Shown piece by piece: positions 44,402 to 56,006 of a stretch of DNA of 64,000 bases. Within the stretch, counting starts at the first letter, position 1. Every line of letters begins with the position of its first letter. A program made the position numbers and the translations under genes. This stretch comes from Azolla caroliniana. Its lineage: Eukaryota; Polypodiophyta. The notes below the pieces were generated by a model. That model was given only the letters and a program-made list of their open reading frames with translations, made no database searches and was not told where the DNA came from. Location: positions 15,872,001 through 15,936,000 of the forward strand of contig JBHGNT010000017.1 in assembly GCA_043228905.1 (NCBI GenBank), written 5' to 3'.

Positions 44402-47400
44402 TTAAAGATACAAGGAATTTGAGAACATTATCCCTCTCCGAATGCTCTCACTTCCTGCAGCAAATTTTTCTTCTAATCCACTGTCACCAATAGCGTGGGA
44501 AGCTTCACGGAGCTAAATAAAAGCAAAAAATGAATAGGACCATATATGTAAGCCCATTTCATTTATCCAACTAAAAAAGAAGGTTAACTAGATGATGCTA
44601 CAAGAAGAAAAACTCATGTGGTAATAAACCTGGTTCAAAAACTCTTCCAGCCTCCTTGCAACACGAATTATACTACCTTCGAAAATATCGGTTAACGCAC
44701 ATATTTCTCCAAATGTTGCCCCCTGTTATAGACAAAACAAATACAAGTACAAGACAAACCTTTTAAAATGGAATGCAGGAAGGTTGAGAAAAAGGCATGT
44801 TCATCAAAGAAAAAGCAGATGCAAGCAGTGCACTAAACCAAGAAACTAACTCACTTTTGACCAACTGTAGATAACGTCCATTAGGAAAGGTCGAAAAGCT
44901 TGCACATACTCTTCTGTATCAATTTCAAGTTTGCATTCTCGTTGAATCTTTGGCAAGTGATGCATATACCATATATAATACATTAGAACCAAAACCTCAA
45001 AAACAATACAAGCAAAAAACTAAATATACCTCTCAACCAACATATGTACATACCTCTGCAATCTTTCTAGCAGTGTCTTGCATACTTCTCAAAGGCAGTG
45101 CGAGCTCATTCTTCAAATGAACCTGTTCATTAGACTTCTCCAGTGGGAGAAAACAGCTAGAAAGAGCTACAAGTTGATGGTGATCAAGTTCATTAAACAA
45201 ACCTGTTTCATGAGGTTACCCTGGTTAGAGGTTAAAACCTAAAAGAGAACAATAATAGCTCCAAGTGAATAACTCTGGAAATGTCCCTACTTTTTTATCC
45301 TTATTTTCCCAAATGCCCCAAAGCTTTCATCATTTCCTCAAATGTCATTCTTCAACAGCCAAAAGAGCAATTATATATGCTATTGGCACAAATATAGGGT
45401 TAATAAATCCCTATTTCTCAATGATATATGGTATTTGAGCAATTTATATGGCCACTTCATCTCCCTCTTCTCGATCATACATTATCAATTCAGCCCTTTT
45501 TCTTCTCTGTAAGGGGTTTTCGTCATGGGAAAAAACGAAAATTTAGGTGCATTTGGGGAAATATAGAGAAACTGGGATATTTCTGAATTTTCCCAAGTTT
45601 CTGTATGTATATTCTTTTCAAATCCGCATATTACCATTGAACATGAGTTCTGTAACAAGGAGTTCATCTGCTGTATCAATAAAGCATGCAGCACGCCCCT
45701 TTAACTGAACTACACCATCAGCATTAATATGACCAAGGCGCTTCAAGACCCTTGAACGGTTTCTAAGTTCTTCTCTAAACTTGTGTAGCTGCACAAAAAG
45801 TTTAAGAATTAAATATATATATATATATTAAATCATTAATTCATCGTTAAAAGATTGGTGAGAAAACCAGATAAAGCTTAATCTAACAAAACCTGTGAAT
45901 CTCTCATGCTCAATTTTAGTTTTTGGGCTTCAGTTGTAAGATGTGCCTTCTTTTGGTAGAGAGAGTAATAATCAGTTTCCTGTTCAGTCTGCACCAGAGA
46001 GAGAATACATATATACAGCGTGATTAATTTTCAATCCAAATTTCAGAAAATCTTACAGTAACCGTAGTAATTAAATTTAGAACCTTAAATAATGGATGTG
46101 CCAGCAATTTCTGCTCCTGTTCTTCAATTTCTTGCACTATCTTCAAAAAATCTGGATCATCGATCTTCATGTCCTGAAATGTAGATGTAGATGTAGATGT
46201 AGATGTAGATGTAGATGTAGATGTAGACGTAGACATAGACGTACATGTACATGTACATGTATATGTATATGTATACATATATTAGGCAACTAACAGAATA
46301 AAAGAGATGCATTCAACTAACCTCGATAGGATCAAGCTTAGGTAGACCATCAGGAAACCGTCTCTCCAGCTCCTGAATTGCCATAAGAACACTCTGACGA
46401 GCCTCAGCTGGCCGCAGATCATCTGGAACAGATACTCTTACAGAGCTGACTGCGCAAATTAAGCCCATTTGCACAGGTATCTAGAGGAAAGAATGCATAA
46501 AACTTATGTGAATTCTATGTTAAATATAATCAGAAGAACAAAAGAACCAAACCTTACCACTTGCATTTCACCCTTCTCTCCCTTGAGACATGGCTTGGGC
46601 TTTTGTCTGGGTCCATCTTGGACTATAGTTGATGAGCAATGAAGCAACGTATCCACCAAGTAAAAGCTAGACCTTGGACTCATCAAAATTGAAGAGGGTA
46701 GGTTACCCTGTCCAGCTGGTTGCTTCTTCACAACATGGACAACTACACCCCATCCCCAATTATCTGCCCCATCTCTGATCTTGACCTATAGAAGAAATGT
46801 ATCAATATTTTAACCTGTAAAGAAGAGTGGTCCTCTAAAGAACTGACAGAAAACATGACATAAAGATAAAGCAATAAAGGTCCAGAAAAACACGGGCCGT
46901 TACATTCCAAAGACGTCTCGGAGATCGCAGGTAATCCAGGAGGGAGTTTTTTCACATCCCATATAATGAGTGTCCAGAGGCCAATAACCCAGGATTCAAC
47001 CACAGTATGATGGATATTTTGATTATCATTAAAAAAGAACCCATCTGACAATGGTGAATGACTTTCTAACTATATTGGAACCACAAAAATAACCAAATGA
47101 GTTTTATGAGTAATGAGGTCATTAAAGGCTCACAAGTTGGAAGTAGAAAACATGACTATTAGTATAAATGACATTTTGCCATTTCGAATACCAGCAAGGA
47201 ATAAGTTAAAACCTTCTGTTTAAATTTAATTTTTGACCTTTTGGCTACAGCAAACCCTGATACAATTCCAAGCTTTCCACTCAAATTATCACCACAAAAA
47301 TATTCCAGGTTGACATTTCCGGTACTATGAGTTTCAAATCTTTTATTAAGCAAGTTTCAGCCATTGCTGGAAGGATATCATTCAAAAAAAAATCCAACTT

Positions 47401-50400
47401 ACATTTGAAGTGCTAACAGCTATTGCAGTATGTAGAGCTGTCTATTGCTCTTACATATTTGTATTGGTTTGCCACAAAATCATCCTACCCAAAAAACATT
47501 AGCATATCAATATTGCATACCAGCCTGCCCGGAGCCAAGAAGATTAATATGCGTTCTGGCCGTAAAATCTCAGACATCATCTGCTTCTCCAATTGAACAA
47601 TTCTTAGCCTTAATCGATGGTACTCTGCAACAGAATCCTAATATAACACAATGATCCTACATTATTTTCACATTACAACTGTGATATTAATCTACAAAAA
47701 GAATATGTGCAGATACCTTTCTATGGATGCAGAACATTTGTGTGCATACACACTACCGATAAATAACTTTAACATACCTCTCCGGCTGCATCAAGGCTGG
47801 CTGCTTCATGTTCTAATTTTGATACTTTTTCCTCAACATCTGGTAAAGCCTGTACAATGAAAAAGGAAGATTGACCTTTTATTACAATCCACAAGAATGC
47901 AAAATGTTATAAAATAAAAGTGAAATATACCAATCGATACCTTGTCATGCTGAAACTGGTGAAAAGAGTGCTTTATTACATATTCAGCATCAAACTGACC
48001 CTCTGCTCGGCTCATCAAGTTCAAAATTGTGTAGTAGCTTAGACGGAATGTGCTAAGTAATGGGGCAGGTTTTCCTAATACAAGCTCTTTACAGGTATTC
48101 ATATCCATCTAAGTCCAGGGAAAGTGTCAAGATGTTAGCTTGATTTATAAATGGCATTAGTTAAATTACAGGTCACCGTATATTGTATGCTGAAAAGAGA
48201 GTAAAATGCAGCAAAATAAAGAACCCTGGAAAAACTTTTAGAGAGAATGAAGAAAATTACAAACAAAATAAAAATATTTGAGACACTGGAAACAAGAACA
48301 AAACCAGAATAACGGCAGAGAAAGGTAATTTAAAATCATTTTGTCTTGAGGAAGACAGAGAATCACGATGATTCACATTGATTGGGACAAGAACCTATTC
48401 CAGTTGATAGAAATATGCTCATATCTATATGCATTATTTTCAAGAGTATTAACTTATTTATATTCCTAAATAATGTAAATCATTTTCCTCGGACATTCTG
48501 TTGTTTAGCCTACAACTTGGTAGCTGCGTGCAAATTCAAAAGTAATAATGCATATTTTCCAGCTACTTTGTTTCTTGTGTTACATGTACTGATTTACATA
48601 TGCCAAATTTCTGTAGCAACTGTTCAAACAAAACATGAATTAAGAATTAGGATAATACAGTAATAAATGTCAATCCATAAGACTTTCTCAAATACAAGTT
48701 TAGCTAATAAGATTCTTGACTTTAAACATGTATAAATTTAAGAAGGAAAAACATGTATAAAATGCGCTCATTGAACATGAATGATTTGATAGAAAATGCA
48801 ATATGAATACCTGTTCATCGACCATCATTATAGATATACCACGTTCATCCTTGCCACGTCGCCCAGCTCTCCCACTCATCTGCAAATTTGAATAAATCAC
48901 TTTTCTCTTGAATCATATGTAGTTTCGTAAAAGTTGTATTCTAGATCAAACATATTTCTATGCCTGGATATACTCTCCGGATGACATCCAGCGATGAGCA
49001 TCCCCGTCCCATTTCCGAACAGCTGTGAATACAACAGTCTTGGCAGGCATATTCAAACCCATTGCAAACTGTACACATATAATCGGTTTCTTAAGAAAAT
49101 GATTCATGGCTATTTTCATGTGACATCAATACTGCTGAAATGTGATCCCACCGTTTCTGTTGCAAAGAGTGCCTTTATCAACCCTTCTTGGAACAAAATC
49201 TCCACAACCTCTTTAACAATGGGGAGTAGACCTGAATGATGCATTGCTATTCCCCTTTGGAGGAGAGGTAATATCGATTTGATGGGAAGCAACTCTCTGT
49301 CTTCTTCACTAAGGCATTGTATTGCATTTGTGAACACATCATTCACTATAGATTTTTCATCTTCAGAATTGAAATCCAGTTTTGGCATAGATGTAGCATA
49401 TTGCTCACATTCACGTCGGCTGAAACTGAAGACAATGACTGGGTGGAATTTCCTTTCCTTTATCATCTGCAATAACAAATTCTCTCTTTTCATTTTGTCT
49501 CCTTCTATTAGAAAAACAGGGCTTGCCAAAACTGTTCACCACAAAATCTTTATTCATCTCATTAAAGAGGGAGGAGTGCAAGTCCATGGTAGGTAGGTTT
49601 GATCCTAATGTGTTATAAATATGACAAATTAGTATACCAATGTTCTTTAGATCAACCTCAAAGCAGTCTTAAGATAATGAAGTTAAGCCTCTTTAGTATT
49701 TTCTGGATACCTACATGACTCTCGTCATATAATCTAGAAGCATGTACTAAATACAATGCATGAAGAATAATTTGCAGCAGAAATAGCATAGGAACCATGG
49801 CATTTATTAACAGAACATTATTATATTACTTAAGCACAAGCATCCCGCGAGGAGGTGCAGGACAGTGAAAATCAACCATTACATAAAACGAACACTCTAA
49901 TAGGAGATTAACAAAGAAGAATTTATTTCACAGAGAATGACCCAACCTTCACAATTTTTGATACGTCCATCTCTGATTCACCTCTGGCTTTTGATCCTTT
50001 CCCACCTTTTCCTTTTGCCGTTTTCCCACTTACAACAGGCGAGGAGAAACTATCCCCTTGACCTGAAGCGCCATCCTTATCGAAAGATATAACGAGTTTC
50101 TTGAAATTATCTTCTCGGAACTGACCCTTCTCGTCCACAATCAAGTATAGACCAGACCCTCCCACAGGAAATGCATAGTGTTGCAATGGTGTAGGTCTGA
50201 AATCAGTATATACCACATGGCATGGTTTCTTATGCAAATAAGATATCCACTCTGCGAATTCTGTTGCATTCGATAATGTCGCAGATAAAAAAACCATCTT
50301 AATCTCTGAAGGCAAGAATATAATGGTTTCTTCCCAAACAACGCCTCTTTCTCTATCTCTCATATAATGAATTTCATCAAAAATTACCCAAGCTACTTCT

Positions 50401-51089
50401 TTTAAGACCTCTGATCCTCTATAAAGCATACCTCTGAGAATCTCTGTTGTCATAACTATACATGTTGCATTTGGAGCTATGGAAACATCACCTGTCATCA
50501 GACCCACATCACTAAACTCTTCATTAAGCTCTCTATACTTCTGGTTACTCAGAGCCTTGAGGGGAGAAGTATATATAACTCTCTGACGCTCTCTGAAAGA
50601 CATGGCTATAGCATATTCAGCTATGGCCGTCTTTCCTGCCGATGTGTGAGCAGAGACTAAGACTGATTCTTTCCTTTCAAGACAAGCGATGGCGATTTCT
50701 TGGAATGGATCTAAAGTGAAAGGATAAGGTTTCGCGGGAACACCTGAGTAGATGGGAGATTCAATAGTTCCATGGGTTTCATCTGTGCATACATAGCCAG
50801 GTGGAATGGCGACCTCGTGAACACAAGATCGAGGATTTACGAAGACGCTTCTACGCTTCGAGATCTCTGCATTTTCTGCAGAGTTTTCTTCTGCAGACAC
50901 AGACTCCGTGTTCTTTCTCTTCTTGGGAAGAGCTCTGTCAGGTGATAACGTTTCCGTGCCTGTGGCCACGGCAGTGGTGGTCATGGTGGAGATGTCTGCA
51001 ACTGTCTCTGAGTTTTCTGGCTTACCGTCCGGCGATAATCTGTCCATAGGTCTGGCGATGGCGATCTCGCCTTCTTCGCAGGAGCTCAT
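44402..51089 (-). CDS. HEN2: DExH-box RNA helicase HEN2 (nuclear exosome cofactor)
   Basis: The coding exons in transcript order are 51089-49947, 49466-49152, 49068-48964, 48879-48811, 48108-47941, 47849-47778, 47637-47521, 46785-46558, 46480-46322, 46173-46084, 45988-45893, 45788-45635, 45202-45054, 44947-44855, 44722-44630 and 44512-44402. Every join keeps frame; the product is 1053 aa (Arabidopsis HEN2 is about 995). Motifs by residue: KKRK at about 56 (possible NLS), Walker A AHTSAGKT 147-154, DEIH 238-241, SAT 269-271, SGRAGRRG 522-529, then the Mtr4-like arch/KOW region and C-terminal helical bundle ending in SNSLYL. The family unwinds RNA for the nuclear exosome; the inserted loop before VDTLLHC fits HEN2 better than MTR4. 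Start 51089 ([10 protein letters not shown]) is chosen over an upstream in-frame Met because the latter lies in leader sequence. Intron 3 appears to be GC-AG. Confidence 0.95.
45265..45605. mobile_element. Possible MITE in helicase intron 12
   Basis: Intron 12 (45203-45634) begins with GGAAATGTCCCTAC, then CCAAATGCCCC, and ends with TGCATTTGGGGAAATATAGA, then GGGATATTTC. These ends are roughly inverted, and the right part resembles 34895-34940. The termini are imprecise and no TSD is certain. Confidence 0.35.
46178..46280 (+). repeat. (GATGTA)n hexanucleotide array abutting a helicase splice acceptor
   Basis: About nine perfect GATGTA units then drift to GACGTA, ACATGT and ATATGT variants. 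On the gene strand the array reads (CTACAT)n and ends 7 nt before the acceptor of exon 10 (ATTTCAG|GAC at 46173), taking the place of the usual polypyrimidine tract and branch-point zone. Confidence 0.92.
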
Positions 51090-51400
51090 GTCAGAAAACC
51101 CACCCAAACAGAGAGGAAGCCAGTAGAACAATGAAGATTCAAAAAAAACAGAGAAGAGAAACCCTAACCCTAGATAGAGACAAAAACCCTAAACCTGATC
51201 AAGCATAAAACCCTAACCCTGATCCTGAACAGAGAGAGAGAAACCTAACCCTGACACTGGGCAGAAACAAAACCAAAATCCTGGCCCTGCACAGAGACAA
51301 AACCCTAACCCTAACAGAGAATCAAAGAACCCTAACCCTAACAGGGAATCAAAGAACCCTAAACCCTAACAGATAGGAGGAAACCCTAAATCTGAGCTCA
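51090..51400 (-). promoter_or_regulatory. HEN2: Helicase leader with clustered telo-box motifs
   Basis: Just upstream of the helicase start, AAACCCTAA or ACCCTAACCCT-type words occur about ten times between 51159 and 51390, partly in a 27-bp imperfect repeat (AACAG(A/G)GAATCAAAGAACCC). On the gene strand they read TTAGGGTTT. Telo-boxes are known in promoters and leaders of plant genes for RNA processing and ribosome production. The block probably includes transcribed 5' UTR. Confidence 0.6.
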
Positions 51401-54400
51401 CACTTACATTTTGGAGGTTTCCGTGGCGTGGCGTGCCGCCGCCTGCCGTCGCCGGATCCGCGTCTCGGAGCTTCCGGAAAGAAAAGAAAAAAGAAAAAAT
51501 TTCACGTTTCCGGAAAGTTCCGGTCACACCCGAGAACCGAAGCAACGAACGGATTTGAGACGGCATCTCGATAGAAACATACACAGAATTGAAAGAAGAT
51601 ATCACGGATCTGTAAATTTCTTCATTCGCTTGATCAACAGAAGAATCCCATCATGTTTGATCGAGAGGACGTGACGTTTTGACATCTGGTTTTTGGTTAG
51701 TTGGCCCGATTTTTCCGATAGTCGATGATAACTATGTATTGTGAATTCATACGTGTCTGGAAACGCATGAATTCATACTCCTCCCAGTGTTTTTTTTACT
51801 ACTACCGTTGCCGAGAAGGACTCTGGAGAAACCGAGAGAGTCGGGGTTTTTGGATAGTGACAGCTCTAGGACAGACAACAAACATTACCAGGAAAACCCA
51901 TCATTGAAGCTTTGCGTTGAAGTCACAAAACACACATAAAGGCGGAAAAAAAAAGGACAAATACAAGAAACTCAAAGAAAAGGAGGAAAGCTTGAAGAGA
52001 TTTAGGGAAAAAAGGTGAATCGGATACCCTTCAAGATACTAGACCCAAGACGACTTGTTTGATTATCCAAGGATGTGACCTTCGAGTTTGAAAGGTTGTG
52101 TAGAAGTAAAAGTATCAACACACCTACCACAAAGTAGAGGGGTTAACCTTAGTGTAGATAAATAGGACTTTAGACGGTGGAGAGTTTGCGTGGATTCAGT
52201 TGAGAGAATGGGACAGGTGTATCAGACTAAATTGGGGTTGTGTGTAACAATCAACAACGGTTTGGTTTGAAATGAACCGAACCGTGAAAACTTGGCTTAT
52301 CGGTTCAGGTTCATATTCAAGTTTTTTTAAACGATTTAGTTCGGTTTCAATAGTTAGAAACCGTGGTAATGGTTCGGTTCGGTTCAAGTTCAAGTTTTTT
52401 TATATGATTCAGTTCAGTTTCAATAGTTAGAAACCGCGGTAATGGTTTAGTTCAGGTTTAGGTTCAAGTTTTTTAAAATGATTCAATTCAGTTTCAATAG
52501 TTAGAAACTGCAGTTTAACGGGTTTTTTATTTTAATTTAAAAAATATTTAAACAAATTTAAAAAAATTGTTTTAAACCAATCTTTTCATTTTCTAGCCTT
52601 ATTCCCACATGCAAAATAGGTTATAGGGAGAATAATGTTGATACCTGATTATGTATATGTCCATATGAACAAGAAGATGGATTCTCACTTAGTGGAGATC
52701 CTCCCAAATGCAATTACAATGGGTCCAATATATTCTACTACAAGATAGGAGTGTATTGTAACTTAGTCACGAGATTCAATGGTACATTTGTCATTGATGA
52801 AAGAAATGGAGATTTGATGACATTCTCGCTACTTGAAAAAGTTACATTTTTTGTCATTGCGGTTTCAATCATCTTCTGACAACAACAACTATGTACTTTC
52901 CTCTTAATTAGGCTTTCATCATGTGTGAGCATTACTTCTTGAAGATTAGTGACTACTACATGAATCCTTCTATTCGGGTTTCATACATTCATATGAGAGA
53001 TCCTCATTATAATGGTAGCAAGTGCCACTTTTCTTGCTTTATGATGTAAGGCATTCTCAACATACAAACATGGCTTCCTACGAGTAAAATAATATAGCGG
53101 TTCCTATTCAATTTGGTTCTTAGCCACATTGTGATGTTAAAATATATTGGAAATGATTGTGTGATTATTTAGTACTCATCAAGGGCATATCCATCGTAGC
53201 AATATCGTAGATTATATAGTGTTGTGGATTATTCAAGGACAAGTGGGTAAATCACAAATCAGCTCCTATCAATTTATTATGTCTTGAAATAGGTTGGAAT
53301 ACGTTGTGTGGTGATGTAGGTACTTGCTAGGAGCATACCTGAGAGGTAAACAATGTAATGGATATATATAGGTAGGGGTCGTTGGTGGGAGAAGAAAGAT
53401 TCGAAGATAGACAAGTCGATGAAATAAGGAGTTTTATTCAAATTGGTCCCTAGCCATTTTCATGGTTTAATGTTTTTACAACATAAATATTATTGTATCT
53501 GAAAGGTCATTGATACAAAGCTATCTAGGTGTGGTTATGTGGATAGTTATTGGCGGTGTATACCATTGAATGAGGATGGGGAAAATAAAACACATAAATA
53601 TGGGAAGTTGTTGCATTAGAATGGATAAAACCGATAAACGTTACATACACTCACATCTTACATGCAAGCATCAACGTAAGTGTAACAATTGAGAAACCCA
53701 TGTCATTGAAATCATTCTTTAGTGATGCATATTCCTATCAAAGGAACTCATTTTTTGCAACCCTCACTCTCACACACACACACACACGTTTTTCTTCCTA
53801 ATGGATACATTTGATTCAATTGATCTGACTAAACCAACAACATTTCTATTGTTTGGGTTCCTACCTCCAACTAATATGTAATCACAGGAATGTTTAACTA
53901 GGATTGCCCTTTTTTGGGATGTAGTCAGTGACGGGTGATGGGAACATGCATCCAATGGAGAGAGTTTGCTGGTGAGAAGGTTGGAGTAGCAAAAGCCATT
54001 GGAACCCTTATTTTGCAACTAAAACCTTTCTTGCTAATAGTCATCAATATAATGTAAATCTAATATTTGCATTGATAGTGCTATCAAACAAAATTCATGT
54101 CAATGTATTCATTAATTTCTCTATACGATTTTCCGACTCTTTAAAGGTTTATGTGTGATCATCGAAGTCTATTTTTCTATATTGATAAGACTATTTCGTC
54201 GATGCACAATGCATTATTTATAAAGTTAAAATTATGACGTGATATTTATTCAATGTCAATACCTCGATCTACACATTAATGAAAGCAGACTTTTGTGTTG
54301 TTTGCAATAATGCCTCAAGCGTTAGACATCGAGAAGTAGTTCTCGTATCCCGGCTCAACACTTAGCTCAAAACAATGATATTTGCTTAAATCCTACAAAG

Positions 54401-54680
54401 CGCTTGTCAAGGTATGCGCTCCAAACAATCACATGGCATTTCATCTCCTCCTCCTTTGGTGTGCATATATACAATATATATATGTGTGTAAAGAAATAAA
54501 TATATGGAGAAACCATTCATCACGATACACTTTTTTCTTCTTCTTATATTGATTAATTTGATGATTTCATCAATCATATACAATCACGTTTTCCATTATT
54601 TTCGACGTCGATACCTCTATCTACCTGTGATGCAACGAAGGTAGGAATTTGTTTTTTTGTGTGTACCATTACCATTCACG
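51400..54680. other. Intergenic DNA upstream of the helicase
   Basis: 51400-51600 is GC-richer and is probably promoter. Apart from the AACCGAACC-rich stretch at 52245-52520 and a CA run near 53768-53788, I see no gene or RNA. Confidence 0.4.
52245..52520. repeat. AACCGAACC / GGTTCGGTT-rich degenerate repeat
   Basis: It begins near CAATCAACAACGGTTTGG, close to the left end of the hAT-like element at 21957 (AATCAGCAACGGTTCGG). It contains three imperfect units of GGTTCAAGTTTTTTTA...TTTCAATAGTTAGAAACCG (about 80 bp each). It may be a relative of the hAT-like element that has lost a clear right end. Confidence 0.5.
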
Positions 54681-54689
54681 AGGTAACAA

Positions 54690-54815
54690 CATTCGTAAAG
54701 GCATGATTGCACATTGCACAAATCGGAAGTCATATAGAAAATTGAGAGAACCCCAGGTTCGATCCTCACCATGGGCAAGGCCCTGTCTCGCAAATTGCAA
54801 CAGATCCTTCGTGGA
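54690..54815 (+). mobile_element. SINE-like tRNA-derived fragment
   Basis: GGTTCGATCC (B box) followed by CTCACCATGGGCAAGGCCC matches the element at 14785-14885. Upstream, GGTAACAACATTCGTAAAGG may be a worn A box. It contains a 63-codon open frame that I reject as a gene. Confidence 0.4.
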
Positions 54816-55012
54816 GGTTAAAAAGATATCTATCTCCTAACCAACCCGATCATCGTGTGGTGTTTAACCCCACTCTCTTGTCAAAGCACTCTCACTCATC
54901 GGTAAAGATGGCAAGGTCTCATTTCCTTCATCGTCTTCTTCTGATCCACAGGAGTTTGTTCTTCATTGTTTTTGTCTTCTGATAATACCCACTCATCATC
55001 TGTCCGACGCAC

Positions 55013-55066
55013 ATAGAAGAAGAAGAAGAAGAAGAAGAAGAAGAAGAAGAAGAAGAAGAAGAAGAG
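55013..55066 (+). repeat. (AGA)n microsatellite
   Basis: About 16 AGA units, followed by a GT run at 55070-55088. Poly-Leu/Lys frames through it are artefacts. Confidence 0.95.
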
Positions 55067-55185
55067 AAGGTGTGTGTGTGTGTGTGTGTAACCTAGGAGG
55101 GTATTCGTTGTAAATTAAAGGAAAGCCATGGGGGGCATTTTTGTAATTTGGACACATGTGAACAAAAATTGGTCTTTGAATTACA

Positions 55186-55193
55186 TATACATA

Positions 55194-55227
<34 letters not shown>

Positions 55228-55402
55228 CATATACATACATACATACATACATACATACATACATACATACATACATACATACATACATACATACATCTAC
55301 AAGAATATGTACATAGATACATATACATACATACATACATACATACATACACACACATACACACACATACTATATACATATACATACATACATACATATA
55401 TA
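55186..55402 (+). repeat. (CATA)n array upstream of the translocator
   Basis: About 215 bp of CATA units with ATATAC and CTACAAGAATATG interruptions. It ends about 600 bp before the translocator ATG and close to its probable transcription start. Confidence 0.95.
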
Positions 55403-55661
55403 TGAGAAAACAAAAATAGCAGAAAAGAACAAATCTTCATCTCCTCCACCTCCTCCTTTTGATCTTGCATCTGTTCTGCTCTGCTCTGCTCTGCTCTGTT
55501 CTCAAATCATGGCCCAGTTATCAGGATCAGGATCAGGATCAGGTTCAGCTCTCCTCTCCTGCTCAGGTTTATTCGATTAAGGGGTTCTTCCCTCCCCATT
55601 CCCCCTTTTAATCTTCTCCGAGCTTCTTCACCCTGCACAAAAAAATCAACCACCAAAAAAG

Positions 55662-55909
55662 GTATTTCTTTCTTTTCTTTCCATTCCCGCTCTCTCAACT
55701 TTTTTGGGTTTTTTTTTCTCAGAAGAGAGCACACGTTTTTCTTTTAAAGCTTTTGTTTCTGCTGTCCTCTGCCTTGAAGAGGAGATCAGATCTTCCTTAG
55801 AAAGGAAACATTACAGATATTTGGAGTTTTTTCTATTTTCCTGCAAGTTTTTTGAGCCAGGATTTAGGGTTGATTCTTCTGGGTATATATATATATATAT
55901 TCTTTGCAG
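55662..55909 (+). other. Probable 5'-UTR intron of the translocator gene
   Basis: Donor AAAAAAG|GTATTTCT at 55662 and acceptor TTCTTTGCAG ending 55909 bound a T-rich 248-bp stretch. Removing it would also remove the Met at 55704, which otherwise opens the long frame. The borders are inferred from consensus only. Confidence 0.55.
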
Positions 55910-56006
55910 GAATTTTGTGGTGCAAATTCTGTCCACTGTTTCATTCTCCTCCCACAAATTAGGGTCTCTTGTGTTATTCATTTTTCTTGATTTTCATCTC
56001 CCTTCA

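Noticed and set aside
46024-46278. 84-codon minus frame beginning in Tyr-Thr and Ser-Thr repeats
   Set aside because: Only its downstream 30 codons (46084-46173) are helicase exon 10; the rest is the intronic GATGTA array.
49279-49596. 105-codon plus-strand frame opposite helicase exon 2
   Set aside because: It is an antisense shadow of a conserved exon with helicase motifs.
51159-51390. True telomere end or telomeric array
   Set aside because: Units are interrupted and mixed with other words and lie directly at a gene leader; this fits telo-boxes or a small interstitial relic.
55704-56006. N-terminal extension of the translocator (101 extra residues)
   Set aside because: It is low-complexity and Phe-rich, lacks family similarity and overlaps a probable 5'-UTR intron; the family start matches 56007.
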